In this document: one piece after another, positions 5,363 through 13,037 of the stretch
Numbering within the stretch: position 1 is the first letter of the stretch
Layout of the letters: every line of letters starts with the position of its first letter
DNA from: Lachnospiraceae bacterium
GTDB lineage: Bacteria > Bacillota > Clostridia > Lachnospirales > Lachnospiraceae
DNA length: 13,037 bases
Reading direction: 5' to 3'
NCBI GenBank assembly: GCA_019423745.1
Contig: JAHZAV010000050.1
Location: forward strand, 1-13,037
Translations under genes and position numbers: made by a program
Notes under the pieces: generated by a model
What the model was told of the DNA's origin: nothing
Seen by the model: only the letters and a program-made list of their open reading frames with translations
The model's database searches: none

Positions 5363-6116
5363 AATAGCAATATTAAACTGCTCTGCCATAAAAGAAGCAG
5401 AAAAAAACATGGTATTTGCTGCCAGACTTACACAGAGAGGACATTCCATCCACAATATGGAAGATCTTCTCCAATTATACAATCAATCTTATCGAGCTGA
5501 TACCGTAGAAACTATCAGCAGCCTACCGCATCCGGCAACCCAGAAATTTACTGTGATAACAGTCGCTGTTGTTGGTGCCAGCAGAAGATTTCTTTCACAG
5601 ATTACCAGACATCAAAACGAAGTGAAGTTTATGAGTGCATCCCTGCAGTACAGCAACTATTCCGGAGCGGCAGCTTTTGTAAAACCATATGAAATACTGC
5701 AGGCATCAGAGGAAATCCAGAAATTATACATTAAAAGCTGCCTGTCTGATATGGATAGCTACAAAGCATTATGCAAAGCTGGGATCAGCCATGATACAGC
5801 TGGGTATGTAACCCCACAGGGATTGCGCAATGTACTGATCATCAGTGCCACGCCTTATCAGTGGAAGCATATGATCGGACAGCGATGCTGCCGGAGAAAT
5901 ACCGATGAAATGCGCATTGTCATGCTCAAAGTATGGGATGAACTCCAGCGGGAAAATCCTATTCTCTTTGAACCGTCCAAAACTGGGCCGTTCTGTCAGA
6001 GGGAATATTGCCAGGAGGGAAAAATGAGCTGCCAGCAGCCGATACCGAAAGATTTTACTCCTGCAATTATTCTTGCAAAAGATTACCCACTGTTATTTCA
6101 GGAGGGATTGGTATGA
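5349..6116 (+). CDS. thyX: FAD-dependent thymidylate synthase-like protein (ThyX family)
   Basis: ThyX makes dTMP from dUMP using methylenetetrahydrofolate, FAD and NADPH. This 255-residue protein has the family layout: 'LPHPATQKFTVITVAVVGAS' (59-78), the signature region 'SQITRHQNEVKFMSASLQYS' (83-102) and 'QRCCRRNTDEMR' (178-189), matching the R-x7-E helix of ThyX. The signature is divergent: canonical RHR-x7-S-x-R reads RHQ (87-89), then S-x-Q (98-100), with an extra residue between. A C-terminal cysteine set 'CQREYCQEGKMSC' (216-228) plus C180-C181 could bind metal or a cluster. The start has AAAGGAGG at 9 nt. It overlaps both neighbours in the relaxase operon, and dUTPase next to it would supply dUMP. 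Family membership is likely; thymidylate synthase activity is less certain. Confidence 0.8.
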   Translation: MNQIEIAILNCSAIKEAEKNMVFAARLTQRGHSIHNMEDLLQLYNQSYRADTVETISSLPHPATQKFTVITVAVVGASRRFLSQITRHQNEVKFMSASLQYSNYSGAAAFVKPYEILQASEEIQKLYIKSCLSDMDSYKALCKAGISHDTAGYVTPQGLRNVLIISATPYQWKHMIGQRCCRRNTDEMRIVMLKVWDELQRENPILFEPSKTGPFCQREYCQEGKMSCQQPIPKDFTPAIILAKDYPLLFQEGLV

Positions 6117-6526
6117 AAATTAAGCTGATTGATTTTGGGGTACAAAAGGACCATTGTCCTTTCCGTCCACACGATAATGATGCCGGAGCGGATGTTTTCA
6201 TGCCCTATGATTGTATTGTAAAGCCCGGAGAAATTCTAAAAATCCCCCTGGGATATGGCATAGAGATTCCAGATGGATATGCAGGATATGTCTTTCCAAG
6301 AAGCAGCATGGCAATCAAAGGACTAATCTGCGAACTGCCGCCTATTGACTCCGGCTATCGAGGTGAAATTCACGCTATCATCAGTAATGTTAGCAATCAG
6401 GAACATATCTTAAAGAAAAACACTAGGATTGGACAGTTGGTTATTACTCCCGTGATTATTGCAGACTTTGTTTTTGAACATGGAAAACAGCGGGGTAAAA
6501 ATTCTTTTGGAAGCACTGGAATATAA
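6113..6526 (+). CDS. dut: dUTP diphosphatase (trimeric dUTPase)
   Basis: This enzyme hydrolyses dUTP to dUMP and pyrophosphate, keeping uracil out of DNA and feeding thymidylate synthesis. The 137-residue protein has all five trimeric dUTPase motifs in order: AGADV (24-28), PRSSMAIKG (62-70), IDSGYRGE (78-85, catalytic D79), RIGQLV (105-110) and RGKNSFGSTG (127-136). Motif V has N-S where R-x-x-G-F is usual, a mild change. The ATG at 6113 overlaps the ThyX-like stop as ATGA and follows AGGAGG; a longer frame from 6008 would run inside the thyX gene and is rejected. It is the last gene of the mob operon, ending just before the hairpin terminator at 6550. Confidence 0.93.
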   Translation: MKIKLIDFGVQKDHCPFRPHDNDAGADVFMPYDCIVKPGEILKIPLGYGIEIPDGYAGYVFPRSSMAIKGLICELPPIDSGYRGEIHAIISNVSNQEHILKKNTRIGQLVITPVIIADFVFEHGKQRGKNSFGSTGI

Positions 6527-6549
6527 ATTAAATAGTTTTATAGCAAGAA

Positions 6550-6577
6550 ATAGAGCAGCGCAAATACGCTGCTCTAT
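6550..6577. terminator. Bidirectional hairpin terminator between convergent operons
   Basis: ATAGAGCAGCG at 6550-6560 and CGCTGCTCTAT at 6567-6577 form a perfect 11-bp stem with a 6-nt loop. It sits between the plus-strand dUTPase and the minus-strand giant gene. The run after the stem is U-rich but broken on both strands (ATCGTTACT on plus, ATTTCTTGCT on minus), so efficiency is uncertain. Confidence 0.75.
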
Positions 6578-6589
6578 CGTTACTGTACC

Positions 6590-9500
6590 CTAATTTTCCA
6601 TATGTTTTTTCCGTTTTTCATAAACAGCAATTCCAAGAATGCTCGCTGAAACAAACAGCATAACTATCCATAACATCATATTGGTATTGTCCCCAGTCTG
6701 TACAGACTCTGTAGCTTCTCCTTTCGCAGTATCATTCGGATTTGCCGGTTTCTGATCATTAGCAGAAACTGCTTCCTTGATGGTAAATTCTGTAGTAGCA
6801 GTACCGGTTTCAGAAACGATAGCCAGTGTGTGTTTGCCTACAGACAGTGTTTCCAGATACTCCGGCTTCAGGTTTACGATTGTTCTTCCTTCTTTTACAG
6901 TGTAGTTGGAAGCATCCAGGTCTTTTCCGTCTACCTGTACCTTTTGGAAATCAGCAAACGCAGCATTGGAAGTAAAGGAAAGCCCGTCCTCGCTTCCTTT
7001 CTGCCAGGTTCCGTTTGCTCCGGCTGTGATAACAGCCTCGAAATCAGAAGCAATCGCGCCGCAGACGATGCATTTGCCGTTTTCATAACTGTGGCCGGTG
7101 GCCGGGATAACGGTATCATCCAGGCTAATTTCATTCTTGCCCTCGGCGTCGCTGAAATACTTTTTGCAAGCCGAACACGTCCAGTATTCCTTGTTGCCAT
7201 CCTCGGTACAAGTCGGTGCTTTGGCTTCTGTCTTGGTCAGCTTGTGGCCAGTAGCAGAAATGTCAGCAATCACCTTTGTCTGTGTAACAGCCCAACCAGC
7301 CTCAAAGGTAGCCGTATAGGTGGTTTCGCCTTTCTCTGTGCAGGTCGGCGCTTTGGTCTGTGCGTCTATTACCGTTGCCGTAGATGTTTCTGTATGAGCG
7401 CTGTCATTTTTGCAGGTACGGGCAGCGGTACAGGTGCTTCCGTCATCGCTCCATGTGTAAACCGCATCGTTCCAATCGTGACCGATTGCGTTAAGAATCC
7501 ACGAATCCTTTGCAATTTCGGTATTACCGTTGGCGTCGCTGAAATATTTGCCGCAGGTGTCACAGGTCCAGTATTCCTTGTTGCCATCCTCTGTACAAGT
7601 CGGTGCTTTGGCTTCCGTCTTGGTCAGCTTATGGCCGAGAGCCGGTACATCTACAATTGTTTTGCTTTGTTCGCTTGCCCATTCAACTGTAAATGTGGCT
7701 GTATAGATGGTTTCTCCATTTTCTGTACAGGTTGGCTCTTTTCCTGGCTTACTTGTTATATCGGCTTCCGCTGTTTCTACATGGTCAGAGTCATTTTTGC
7801 AAGTGCGGGAAGCGGTACAGCTGCTTCCGTCATCATTCCATGTATAGATTGCTTCATTCCAGTCATGACCATCATTCACCGTTACTGTGCAGAGGGTACT
7901 GTTACCCGCTTTATCGGTTACGGTGATGGTATACTGCTTATTTCCTGCCGGAAGTGTATAGTTGCCTGTGTTATCAGGAGTTGCAGCAACACCGTCTATC
8001 AAAACGGATTCCAGATTTGTTTCTTCTACTGTAAAGGTTTGTTCTTCGCAGTAAATTTTTCCGTCTGTAATTCCTTTGATCACAGGTTTCGTCGTATCGA
8101 AAGTTGCACCATCGGAACCGAAATAGGTCTGATTTCCGGCTTGGTCGGTAATCTTCACATAGTAGATGAAATTCACCTGATCCTCGGCGGTGACGCTGAA
8201 TTTGCCGTTTGTCTCCGTCCAATCGGTGATGGCGACAACTTCTGCCTCGGTCAGTACCTTGTCGCTTCTGTAATATTCTATTTTGGCAACGCCGCTCAAA
8301 TCATCTGTGCCGGTAATCTCCACATCAATGTTCTTGTTGAAGAACAGACCGAAAATGATGTTGTTGATAAACTCCTTGACAGAGTTTTTCTCAAACAGTA
8401 TGTCACCGTCCGGTGCAGTCTTATCGATTTTTATAGTGCCGACTGTAATTGCATCGGTCATCTGTCCGACACTGTTTTTGAGATAAATCGTAAAGCCTTC
8501 GGTGGTTTGTGCAAAATCCAGCTTATCTGAGTAAGTACCGTTCAGGGTGGTGGATACGGTATATCCGTCCGCCGGTTTCAGTGTAACATCACCGGTGTAC
8601 CAGCCGTTTGTTCCTGCAGAACCTATGAGTGTATACGGCTCCTGGGGAGCGGTGAGATAGGAAATTGTAAAGTCACGGGTTGCCGAAGCCTCTGCATAAT
8701 TTCCGTCTGCCGCTACCGTAATTCTGACGGTATATTCACCTACGGTATTTGGAGCTGTCTGTGTATAGGTGCTGTCGTCAGCATCTTTTACTTTGTACTC
8801 AATAACAGCCGTTCCTGTGCTGAGAGAATCGTAAGTCGGAGCAGACACTGCAGTATCATCATAAATTTTGCTGATATCGCTGATATTTGTGATTGTACCG
8901 GACTGCTGATTCACAGTAAGTGTGATAGTGGTATCGCTCGGTGCTTCACTGCCGTTTCCGTCCTGATATTCCATACCCAACGGGTTATATGAAAGAGTGA
9001 GAGTATAGCCGCCTGCTGTGAGGGTATCAAGGTACGCTGCCTTGAATGTAATCGTGGCTTTGTTTCCTTCATAGGACACACTGTAATCACTGTCTGACAG
9101 AACGGCTGCGCCGTTGCGGATTTCCTTTACTGTGTTACCGTTGGTGAATACGCTTGCGGTAACATCCTCTGTAGTTGTCTTGACAAAGGAAATACTTTCG
9201 GTATCCTGCTTGGCGTCTGTATACATGACAATGCCGTCAGAACTGATATATGTCTTATTACCGGCATGGTCGGTAATTCTTACATAAATTGTATATTTGC
9301 CATTTGGTTCCATATTTAATGAACCGGTATATGTTGTAAATTCTTTATCTTTCAGTTCCTCCTGGGAAAGAGCAGTATCGCCGTCATAAAGATAATATTC
9401 TATCACAGCAGCCTTATCGTCTGTGTAGCCTGCCACGGAATAGCTGTCATCATCGGCGGTGATTACAACGCTTTGAGTCTCTTTGAAGAACAGTCCAAAG

Positions 9501-12500
9501 GTGATGGTATTGAGGAACTTATTCCACTTGTTTTCATCGATGCGGATTTCGCCGGTAGGCAGAGTGGTATCTTCTTTCAGCTCGCCGTAAGCGCCGCCGC
9601 AGATTTCACATTCTGCCTTTAAGAAGTACGTTGCCTCTCCGCCGGAACAGTTCTGTGTATCTGTTGCGTCACAGCCGTCACGCTGACAGGTACCGGTATG
9701 TGTGCCGTTTCCGTTGGATGTCCAGCCGCCGAAGTCGTGTCCCAGAACGGGAATGACCTTCCAGCTGTCCAGATCAGCAATCGGTTTGTTACAGGCTTCA
9801 TCCTCAAAATACTGGTGGCAAATGCTGCACTCGTAATATGCTTTCTCACCGGTTTGAGTACAGGTAGCCGGAACTTCGGGTATCAATACACCTTTATGAG
9901 CGTGTTCTACCTCAACGGAAATGTCCGTTTCCACTGTGTTGTAGTTAGCTGTGTCATCCGGTGTGAAGATTGCAGGATAGGTTTGTGTTCCTTCGGTCTG
10001 TGGAATGGTGCTTTCGTCTTTCCATTTCCAGCCTTCCGGCAGTGTCACTGTGGAAAGAGGTTTTCCCACCTGTGCGGTAATGCCGGCCGGCACCGTATAG
10101 GACGGATCTGCTTTTGCAATCGTCAGGTCAAAGGTACACTCGGTGTAATATTCTTCTCCAATCATGCGTAAATGAAGTCCTCCGACCTTAATGGTATAAT
10201 TACCTGCATTGGAAGGCAGACCTGCAACATAGGAGCTGTCCTCTTCTCCCTGCGCCTTATACCAATAAAATAATTTTTGTATGTCTGCTGTTCTGCTCAG
10301 GCTGAAGTCTACGTCTTTTTCGATTGAAGCTCCGTCGTAGACAGGATTGTTTGATGTTCCCGACATTATTCCATCTTTAACAGGATAAACTGCCCAAGGA
10401 TAGTTTGGATCGTATTGATCGTGACCAATATCCCCGTCAAGCTTTATTACTTTTACATTATCCAAAACGGTGAGCGTCGGTTCCTGTGCCGGGTCTTTAT
10501 CATAAAATCCTCCGGCAATCAGGATTTTGTTATTATCTTGGATATCAAAACAGGAGATAGCATCATCTACTTTGTGTTTGCCGTCTAAAATTGTAAAGGA
10601 AGCATCATTTCTCAGCATAATACTGCCCGGTTCATCATAAGGCAAGGTATCTTGTGCTGATGATGCTGGTTCATATGTAATTTTGCTGTTAAGACTGACA
10701 ATATTATCAGGGTTTAAATATCTGTCCTGATTATTTTTGATGACCCAATTAGTAATATTAACAATACATGGGCTTGCAGAAGAATCACCTATGTAGAGAC
10801 CGCCGCCCCTGTCTTGTGCAACGTTATAGCTGATGGAGCCTACTCGGATTGTTAAATGGCATCCCTCCACGGCATATATACCGCCGCCAGCCTGGGCTCT
10901 ATTGCGGGTAATATCACAAACATTATCCCATTTGGTGCCTTCACTCAGATATACACCGCCGCCGTATTCACTCGCTGTATTATTGGTAATGCGGCTGAGT
11001 CCGGAAGAAGCGTTTCTTGTATTCACCTGTGCGCCCGGCTCCACATACACACCACCGCCATTGACTGCGGTATTCTCTTCGATGGAACCGTAAATGGTAC
11101 AGATGCCGCCTGCCGCATACACTCCGCCGCCGTTTACAGTTGCAGTATTTTTGGTGACTGTACCGTAAATGTTACATTCGCCTGCGGATATATATACACC
11201 GCCGCCATGCCCGTTGGCAGCATATCTGGCGGTATTACCGGTGATTGTACCGTCAATATTGCAAGTACCTCCATCTATATGTACGCCTGCGCCGGCATTG
11301 GTGGCAGTGTTTGCGCTGATGACTGCGTCATCATCGATGGTACAGGTACCGCCCTTTACATATACACCGCCATCTTTGGTGGTGTTATTGTGGATGTTGT
11401 TCCCGCTTATGGTACAATTACCGCCAAGCACGCTGACCGCGCCGCCGTTATCAATACGGTTGCCGGCAATCTGGGCGTCGCCGCCGATGTTGCAACTGCC
11501 TTCTTTCACCACCACAGCGCCGGTGGTTTCTCCGGACAAGGTAGTATCCGTGACATCTACGGTACCGCCGGTGATGTTGCAGGTGCCCCCATCTACCACG
11601 GTGGGACTAGAGATGGTACCGCCGGTGATGTTGCAGGTGCCCCCATCTACCACGGTGGGACTAGAGATGGTACCGCCGGTGATATTGCAGGTGCCGCCAG
11701 ATACATTCACCGCAGGAGCCCCTTCGGTGAAGTTTTTGATTTCGGTGGTACCACTAATGTTGCAAGTGCTATAACTCCATGCCGTGATGGGGCTGTTGAC
11801 CGAGGCTCCATTTAAATTAAGAGTCCCCCCTCTTAGTTCAATCGTAACACTGCTTCCAATTTCGGCACCGTCGTTGATAGAGATGACGCTGTCGGAGTTG
11901 CCTTGAGTTATGATTTCACATCCTGCATCAACATAGGTACCGCTGTTTATATTTGTTTCTTGAGAAGAGATACTTAATATTCTGGTTCTGGACAGGCGCA
12001 CATTTGTCAGGAATACACCTTGAAGATTTAAATTGTCGATTTTTCCCTTGCCTGTACAGTCGCAGATTGTTAAAGCATTATGGCTCCTTATGCGTTTTTC
12101 GTTTCCGTTTATTTTATGCCCATTCAAACAGATTACGGTAGAATCTTCGAACGAAACATAAGTATTTAAGGTTACATCGCCGGTAAGCACATAATTGCCG
12201 GCAGACAATGTACTATCGTTTATCGTTCCCGAAAGTTCTGTCCATCCATTATGGTTGGTATGTTCACCGGTCAGAGGTGCGGCAGCCGTTAACATCGGGG
12301 CAGCACCAGTGCAAACCTTATCCAGCTCGGCACCTTCCGCAGAGCAGACGGGGCAGTCCGCATTGATTTCTTCCCCGGTGCAGAGGGTTTCACAGGTACA
12401 TTCTTCCGGCTGTGCATCGGACGAATCCTCATCGTTCCCGCTGTCCTGCGCATTGCAGACTTCACAGACAAAGGTGCAGGGCGTTCCCTCTGTGGCGGGA

Positions 12501-12898
12501 ACATAGCCGCAGGCTTCATCGTGCTGGTGTTTACAGTCTAATGTTTTGGTAATACAGCCGCCTTCCTCGCTGCACACATGACCGCAGACCGGTTCTTTTT
12601 CCTCTGCGTCAGACGGGGTAGCGGTGTCGTCCGAAGGGTAACAATCTGCCGTATGGGTGTGAACACACTTCGTTACAAGGGTATAGCAATCCTCCGTGTG
12701 TTCATGGGAACAGGGGATTTCCGCTGTCCCCTCGGTGTAGCCGCAGCTTTCGTCATGCTGGGTGTGGTGTTCGCACAGCCCGCTTGTGTCTGTAATCAGA
12801 TTGCTGTCCTGTGCGCCTGCTTCGGCAAATGCTGTTGTCGGCAGCATGGACACGATCATGCACAGACTGACAAACGCCGCAAATAATCGTTTTTTCAT
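6590..12898 (-). CDS. Giant secreted wall-anchored beta-helix/Ig-repeat surface protein
   Basis: This 2102-residue protein probably works in adhesion outside the cell. A clear signal peptide covers residues 1-25 (cleavage after AFA). A Cys/His-rich head follows (42-196), with four C-x-H-type units such as CSHEHTEDCY and CKHQHDEACGY. Residues about 220-720 form a parallel beta-helix with repeated GGGVY and GGTCNI turns. Then come Ig-like and MBG-like domains (about 870-995), a Cys-pair module (about 998-1105), two related domains near 1110-1235 and 1493-1600 sharing 'FGLFF' and 'ITDxAGN', and two 129-residue C-C repeats (1677-1934). The end carries VQTGD (2066-2070), a hydrophobic segment (2074-2092) and a KRKK tail: a wall-sorting signal with VQTG replacing LPxTG. 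AAGGAGG lies 7 nt before the ATG. Its start overlaps the upstream Cys-rich gene (ATGA). Ligand unknown. Confidence 0.9.
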   Translation of the reverse strand: MKKRLFAAFVSLCMIVSMLPTTAFAEAGAQDSNLITDTSGLCEHHTQHDESCGYTEGTAEIPCSHEHTEDCYTLVTKCVHTHTADCYPSDDTATPSDAEEKEPVCGHVCSEEGGCITKTLDCKHQHDEACGYVPATEGTPCTFVCEVCNAQDSGNDEDSSDAQPEECTCETLCTGEEINADCPVCSAEGAELDKVCTGAAPMLTAAAPLTGEHTNHNGWTELSGTINDSTLSAGNYVLTGDVTLNTYVSFEDSTVICLNGHKINGNEKRIRSHNALTICDCTGKGKIDNLNLQGVFLTNVRLSRTRILSISSQETNINSGTYVDAGCEIITQGNSDSVISINDGAEIGSSVTIELRGGTLNLNGASVNSPITAWSYSTCNISGTTEIKNFTEGAPAVNVSGGTCNITGGTISSPTVVDGGTCNITGGTISSPTVVDGGTCNITGGTVDVTDTTLSGETTGAVVVKEGSCNIGGDAQIAGNRIDNGGAVSVLGGNCTISGNNIHNNTTKDGGVYVKGGTCTIDDDAVISANTATNAGAGVHIDGGTCNIDGTITGNTARYAANGHGGGVYISAGECNIYGTVTKNTATVNGGGVYAAGGICTIYGSIEENTAVNGGGVYVEPGAQVNTRNASSGLSRITNNTASEYGGGVYLSEGTKWDNVCDITRNRAQAGGGIYAVEGCHLTIRVGSISYNVAQDRGGGLYIGDSSASPCIVNITNWVIKNNQDRYLNPDNIVSLNSKITYEPASSAQDTLPYDEPGSIMLRNDASFTILDGKHKVDDAISCFDIQDNNKILIAGGFYDKDPAQEPTLTVLDNVKVIKLDGDIGHDQYDPNYPWAVYPVKDGIMSGTSNNPVYDGASIEKDVDFSLSRTADIQKLFYWYKAQGEEDSSYVAGLPSNAGNYTIKVGGLHLRMIGEEYYTECTFDLTIAKADPSYTVPAGITAQVGKPLSTVTLPEGWKWKDESTIPQTEGTQTYPAIFTPDDTANYNTVETDISVEVEHAHKGVLIPEVPATCTQTGEKAYYECSICHQYFEDEACNKPIADLDSWKVIPVLGHDFGGWTSNGNGTHTGTCQRDGCDATDTQNCSGGEATYFLKAECEICGGAYGELKEDTTLPTGEIRIDENKWNKFLNTITFGLFFKETQSVVITADDDSYSVAGYTDDKAAVIEYYLYDGDTALSQEELKDKEFTTYTGSLNMEPNGKYTIYVRITDHAGNKTYISSDGIVMYTDAKQDTESISFVKTTTEDVTASVFTNGNTVKEIRNGAAVLSDSDYSVSYEGNKATITFKAAYLDTLTAGGYTLTLSYNPLGMEYQDGNGSEAPSDTTITLTVNQQSGTITNISDISKIYDDTAVSAPTYDSLSTGTAVIEYKVKDADDSTYTQTAPNTVGEYTVRITVAADGNYAEASATRDFTISYLTAPQEPYTLIGSAGTNGWYTGDVTLKPADGYTVSTTLNGTYSDKLDFAQTTEGFTIYLKNSVGQMTDAITVGTIKIDKTAPDGDILFEKNSVKEFINNIIFGLFFNKNIDVEITGTDDLSGVAKIEYYRSDKVLTEAEVVAITDWTETNGKFSVTAEDQVNFIYYVKITDQAGNQTYFGSDGATFDTTKPVIKGITDGKIYCEEQTFTVEETNLESVLIDGVAATPDNTGNYTLPAGNKQYTITVTDKAGNSTLCTVTVNDGHDWNEAIYTWNDDGSSCTASRTCKNDSDHVETAEADITSKPGKEPTCTENGETIYTATFTVEWASEQSKTIVDVPALGHKLTKTEAKAPTCTEDGNKEYWTCDTCGKYFSDANGNTEIAKDSWILNAIGHDWNDAVYTWSDDGSTCTAARTCKNDSAHTETSTATVIDAQTKAPTCTEKGETTYTATFEAGWAVTQTKVIADISATGHKLTKTEAKAPTCTEDGNKEYWTCSACKKYFSDAEGKNEISLDDTVIPATGHSYENGKCIVCGAIASDFEAVITAGANGTWQKGSEDGLSFTSNAAFADFQKVQVDGKDLDASNYTVKEGRTIVNLKPEYLETLSVGKHTLAIVSETGTATTEFTIKEAVSANDQKPANPNDTAKGEATESVQTGDNTNMMLWIVMLFVSASILGIAVYEKRKKHMEN
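7096..7870 (-). repeat. Two tandem 387-bp repeats in the surface-protein gene
   Basis: Two consecutive 129-codon units both begin GHDWN and share stretches such as GHKLTKTEAKAPTCTEDGNK and CTCDT/CSACK Cys pairs. Unit one runs about 7870 to 7484 and unit two about 7483 to 7097. DNA identity is high in places: the segment starting at 7180 matches that at 7567 almost base for base, which points to recent duplication or gene conversion. Confidence 0.85.
11561..11698 (-). repeat. 54-bp perfect tandem repeat in the beta-helix coding region
   Basis: The unit at 11561-11614 is repeated exactly at 11615-11668, and the first ~30 bp occur a third time from 11669 with two changes. It codes an 18-residue beta-helix turn (GGTCNITGGTISSPTVVD). 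Because the unit is a multiple of three, gain or loss of copies keeps the frame and changes helix length. Confidence 0.9.
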
Positions 12899-13037
12899 AA
12901 TGTTTCCTCCTTGCTTGAACTTGTGTTCCTTTGCTTTGCCGAAACACAGTGCATTTTTTCATTGTGGCAGACACCCAGAATTGATTCGGCTGGCTGCCGG
13001 AAGTAGATACAGGAACCGCAGTCAATACTTGCGGGAT
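12895..13037 (-). CDS. 3' end of a Cys-rich protein gene, truncated by the right edge
   Basis: The frame enters from the right edge and codes 46 residues to a TGA at 12895-12897 that overlaps the giant gene's ATG as ATGA. It reads 'SIDCGSCIYFRQPAESILGVC' then 'HNEKMHC', giving C-x2-C-x13-C-x6-C, a pattern that suits zinc or iron-sulfur binding, followed by a polar tail (SSSKEETL). The giant gene's ribosome binding site lies within it, which suggests a shared transcript and coupled translation. No family is recognised. The overlap and the Cys spacing favour a real gene over another frame here. Confidence 0.6.
   Translation of the reverse strand, partial: PASIDCGSCIYFRQPAESILGVCHNEKMHCVSAKQRNTSSSKEETL

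Noticed and set aside
6008..6112. Longer N-terminus for dUTPase
   Set aside because: The stretch lies inside the thyX coding region in another frame. Dut motifs and the AGGAGG site support the ATG at 6113.
6830..8530. 566-codon open frame on the plus strand opposite the giant surface-protein gene
   Set aside because: Cys- and Phe-rich, low-complexity antisense frame with no recognisable domain or good ribosome binding site. It is explained by codon bias of the minus-strand gene, whose domains are clear.
11561..11698. Tandem repeats considered as a CRISPR array
   Set aside because: The units are contiguous with no variable spacers, lie in frame in a gene and code beta-helix turns.
10856..11815. 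319-codon plus-strand open frame opposite the beta-helix region
   Set aside because: It mirrors the repeated beta-helix codons (recurrent IYTAA and GTAGDVAGA patterns), so it is a shadow of the repeats.

Overview
The window looks like part of an integrative mobile element in a Gram-positive gut anaerobe, most likely a Lachnospiraceae-type Clostridia. The reasons are strong AGGAGG-type ribosome binding sites, a moderate GC content with AT-rich intergenic DNA, a relaxase that reads like the Tn1549/CTn family, and a very large secreted protein with a C-terminal wall-sorting signal. The organism is inferred from style and family resemblance; no taxonomic marker gene is present.

Layout from left to right. 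(1) Positions 1-330, minus strand: the first 19 codons of a gene that runs off the left edge, preceded by a 58-residue excisionase-like winged-HTH protein. (2) Positions 379-2724: an AT-rich cargo block bounded by two copies of a 17-bp sequence in inverted orientation. All of its genes are on the minus strand: a TfoX N-domain protein, a GIY-YIG nuclease-like protein, a glycine-zipper membrane protein, a 64-residue membrane protein, and a membrane-anchored XRE regulator split by one in-frame TAA. A rho-independent terminator ends the set. (3) Positions 2705-3013: a hairpin-rich, gene-free stretch, the best candidate for oriT and the mob leader. (4) Positions 3014-6526, plus strand: a tightly coupled operon of MobC-like accessory protein, MOB relaxase, an all-alpha NTP-pyrophosphatase-like protein, a ThyX-like flavin thymidylate synthase and dUTPase. 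Every junction overlaps. (5) Positions 6550-6577: a strong hairpin terminator between convergent operons. (6) Positions 6590-12898, minus strand: a 2102-residue secreted, wall-anchored protein with a Cys/His-rich head, a parallel beta-helix and Ig-like and Cys-pair repeats. It is translationally coupled to the end of a Cys-rich gene that enters from the right edge.

How it fits together. MobC and the relaxase would process oriT and lead single-stranded DNA into a recipient. The three nucleotide genes share the relaxase transcript, so they would be made together with it. They may clean up dUTP and supply dTMP, or a modified pyrimidine, during strand transfer and replacement synthesis. The ThyX-like protein has an altered signature motif, which leaves room for a different reaction. 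The inverted-repeat-bounded cargo and the relaxase-coupled nucleotide trio are the two parts most likely to be under-described.
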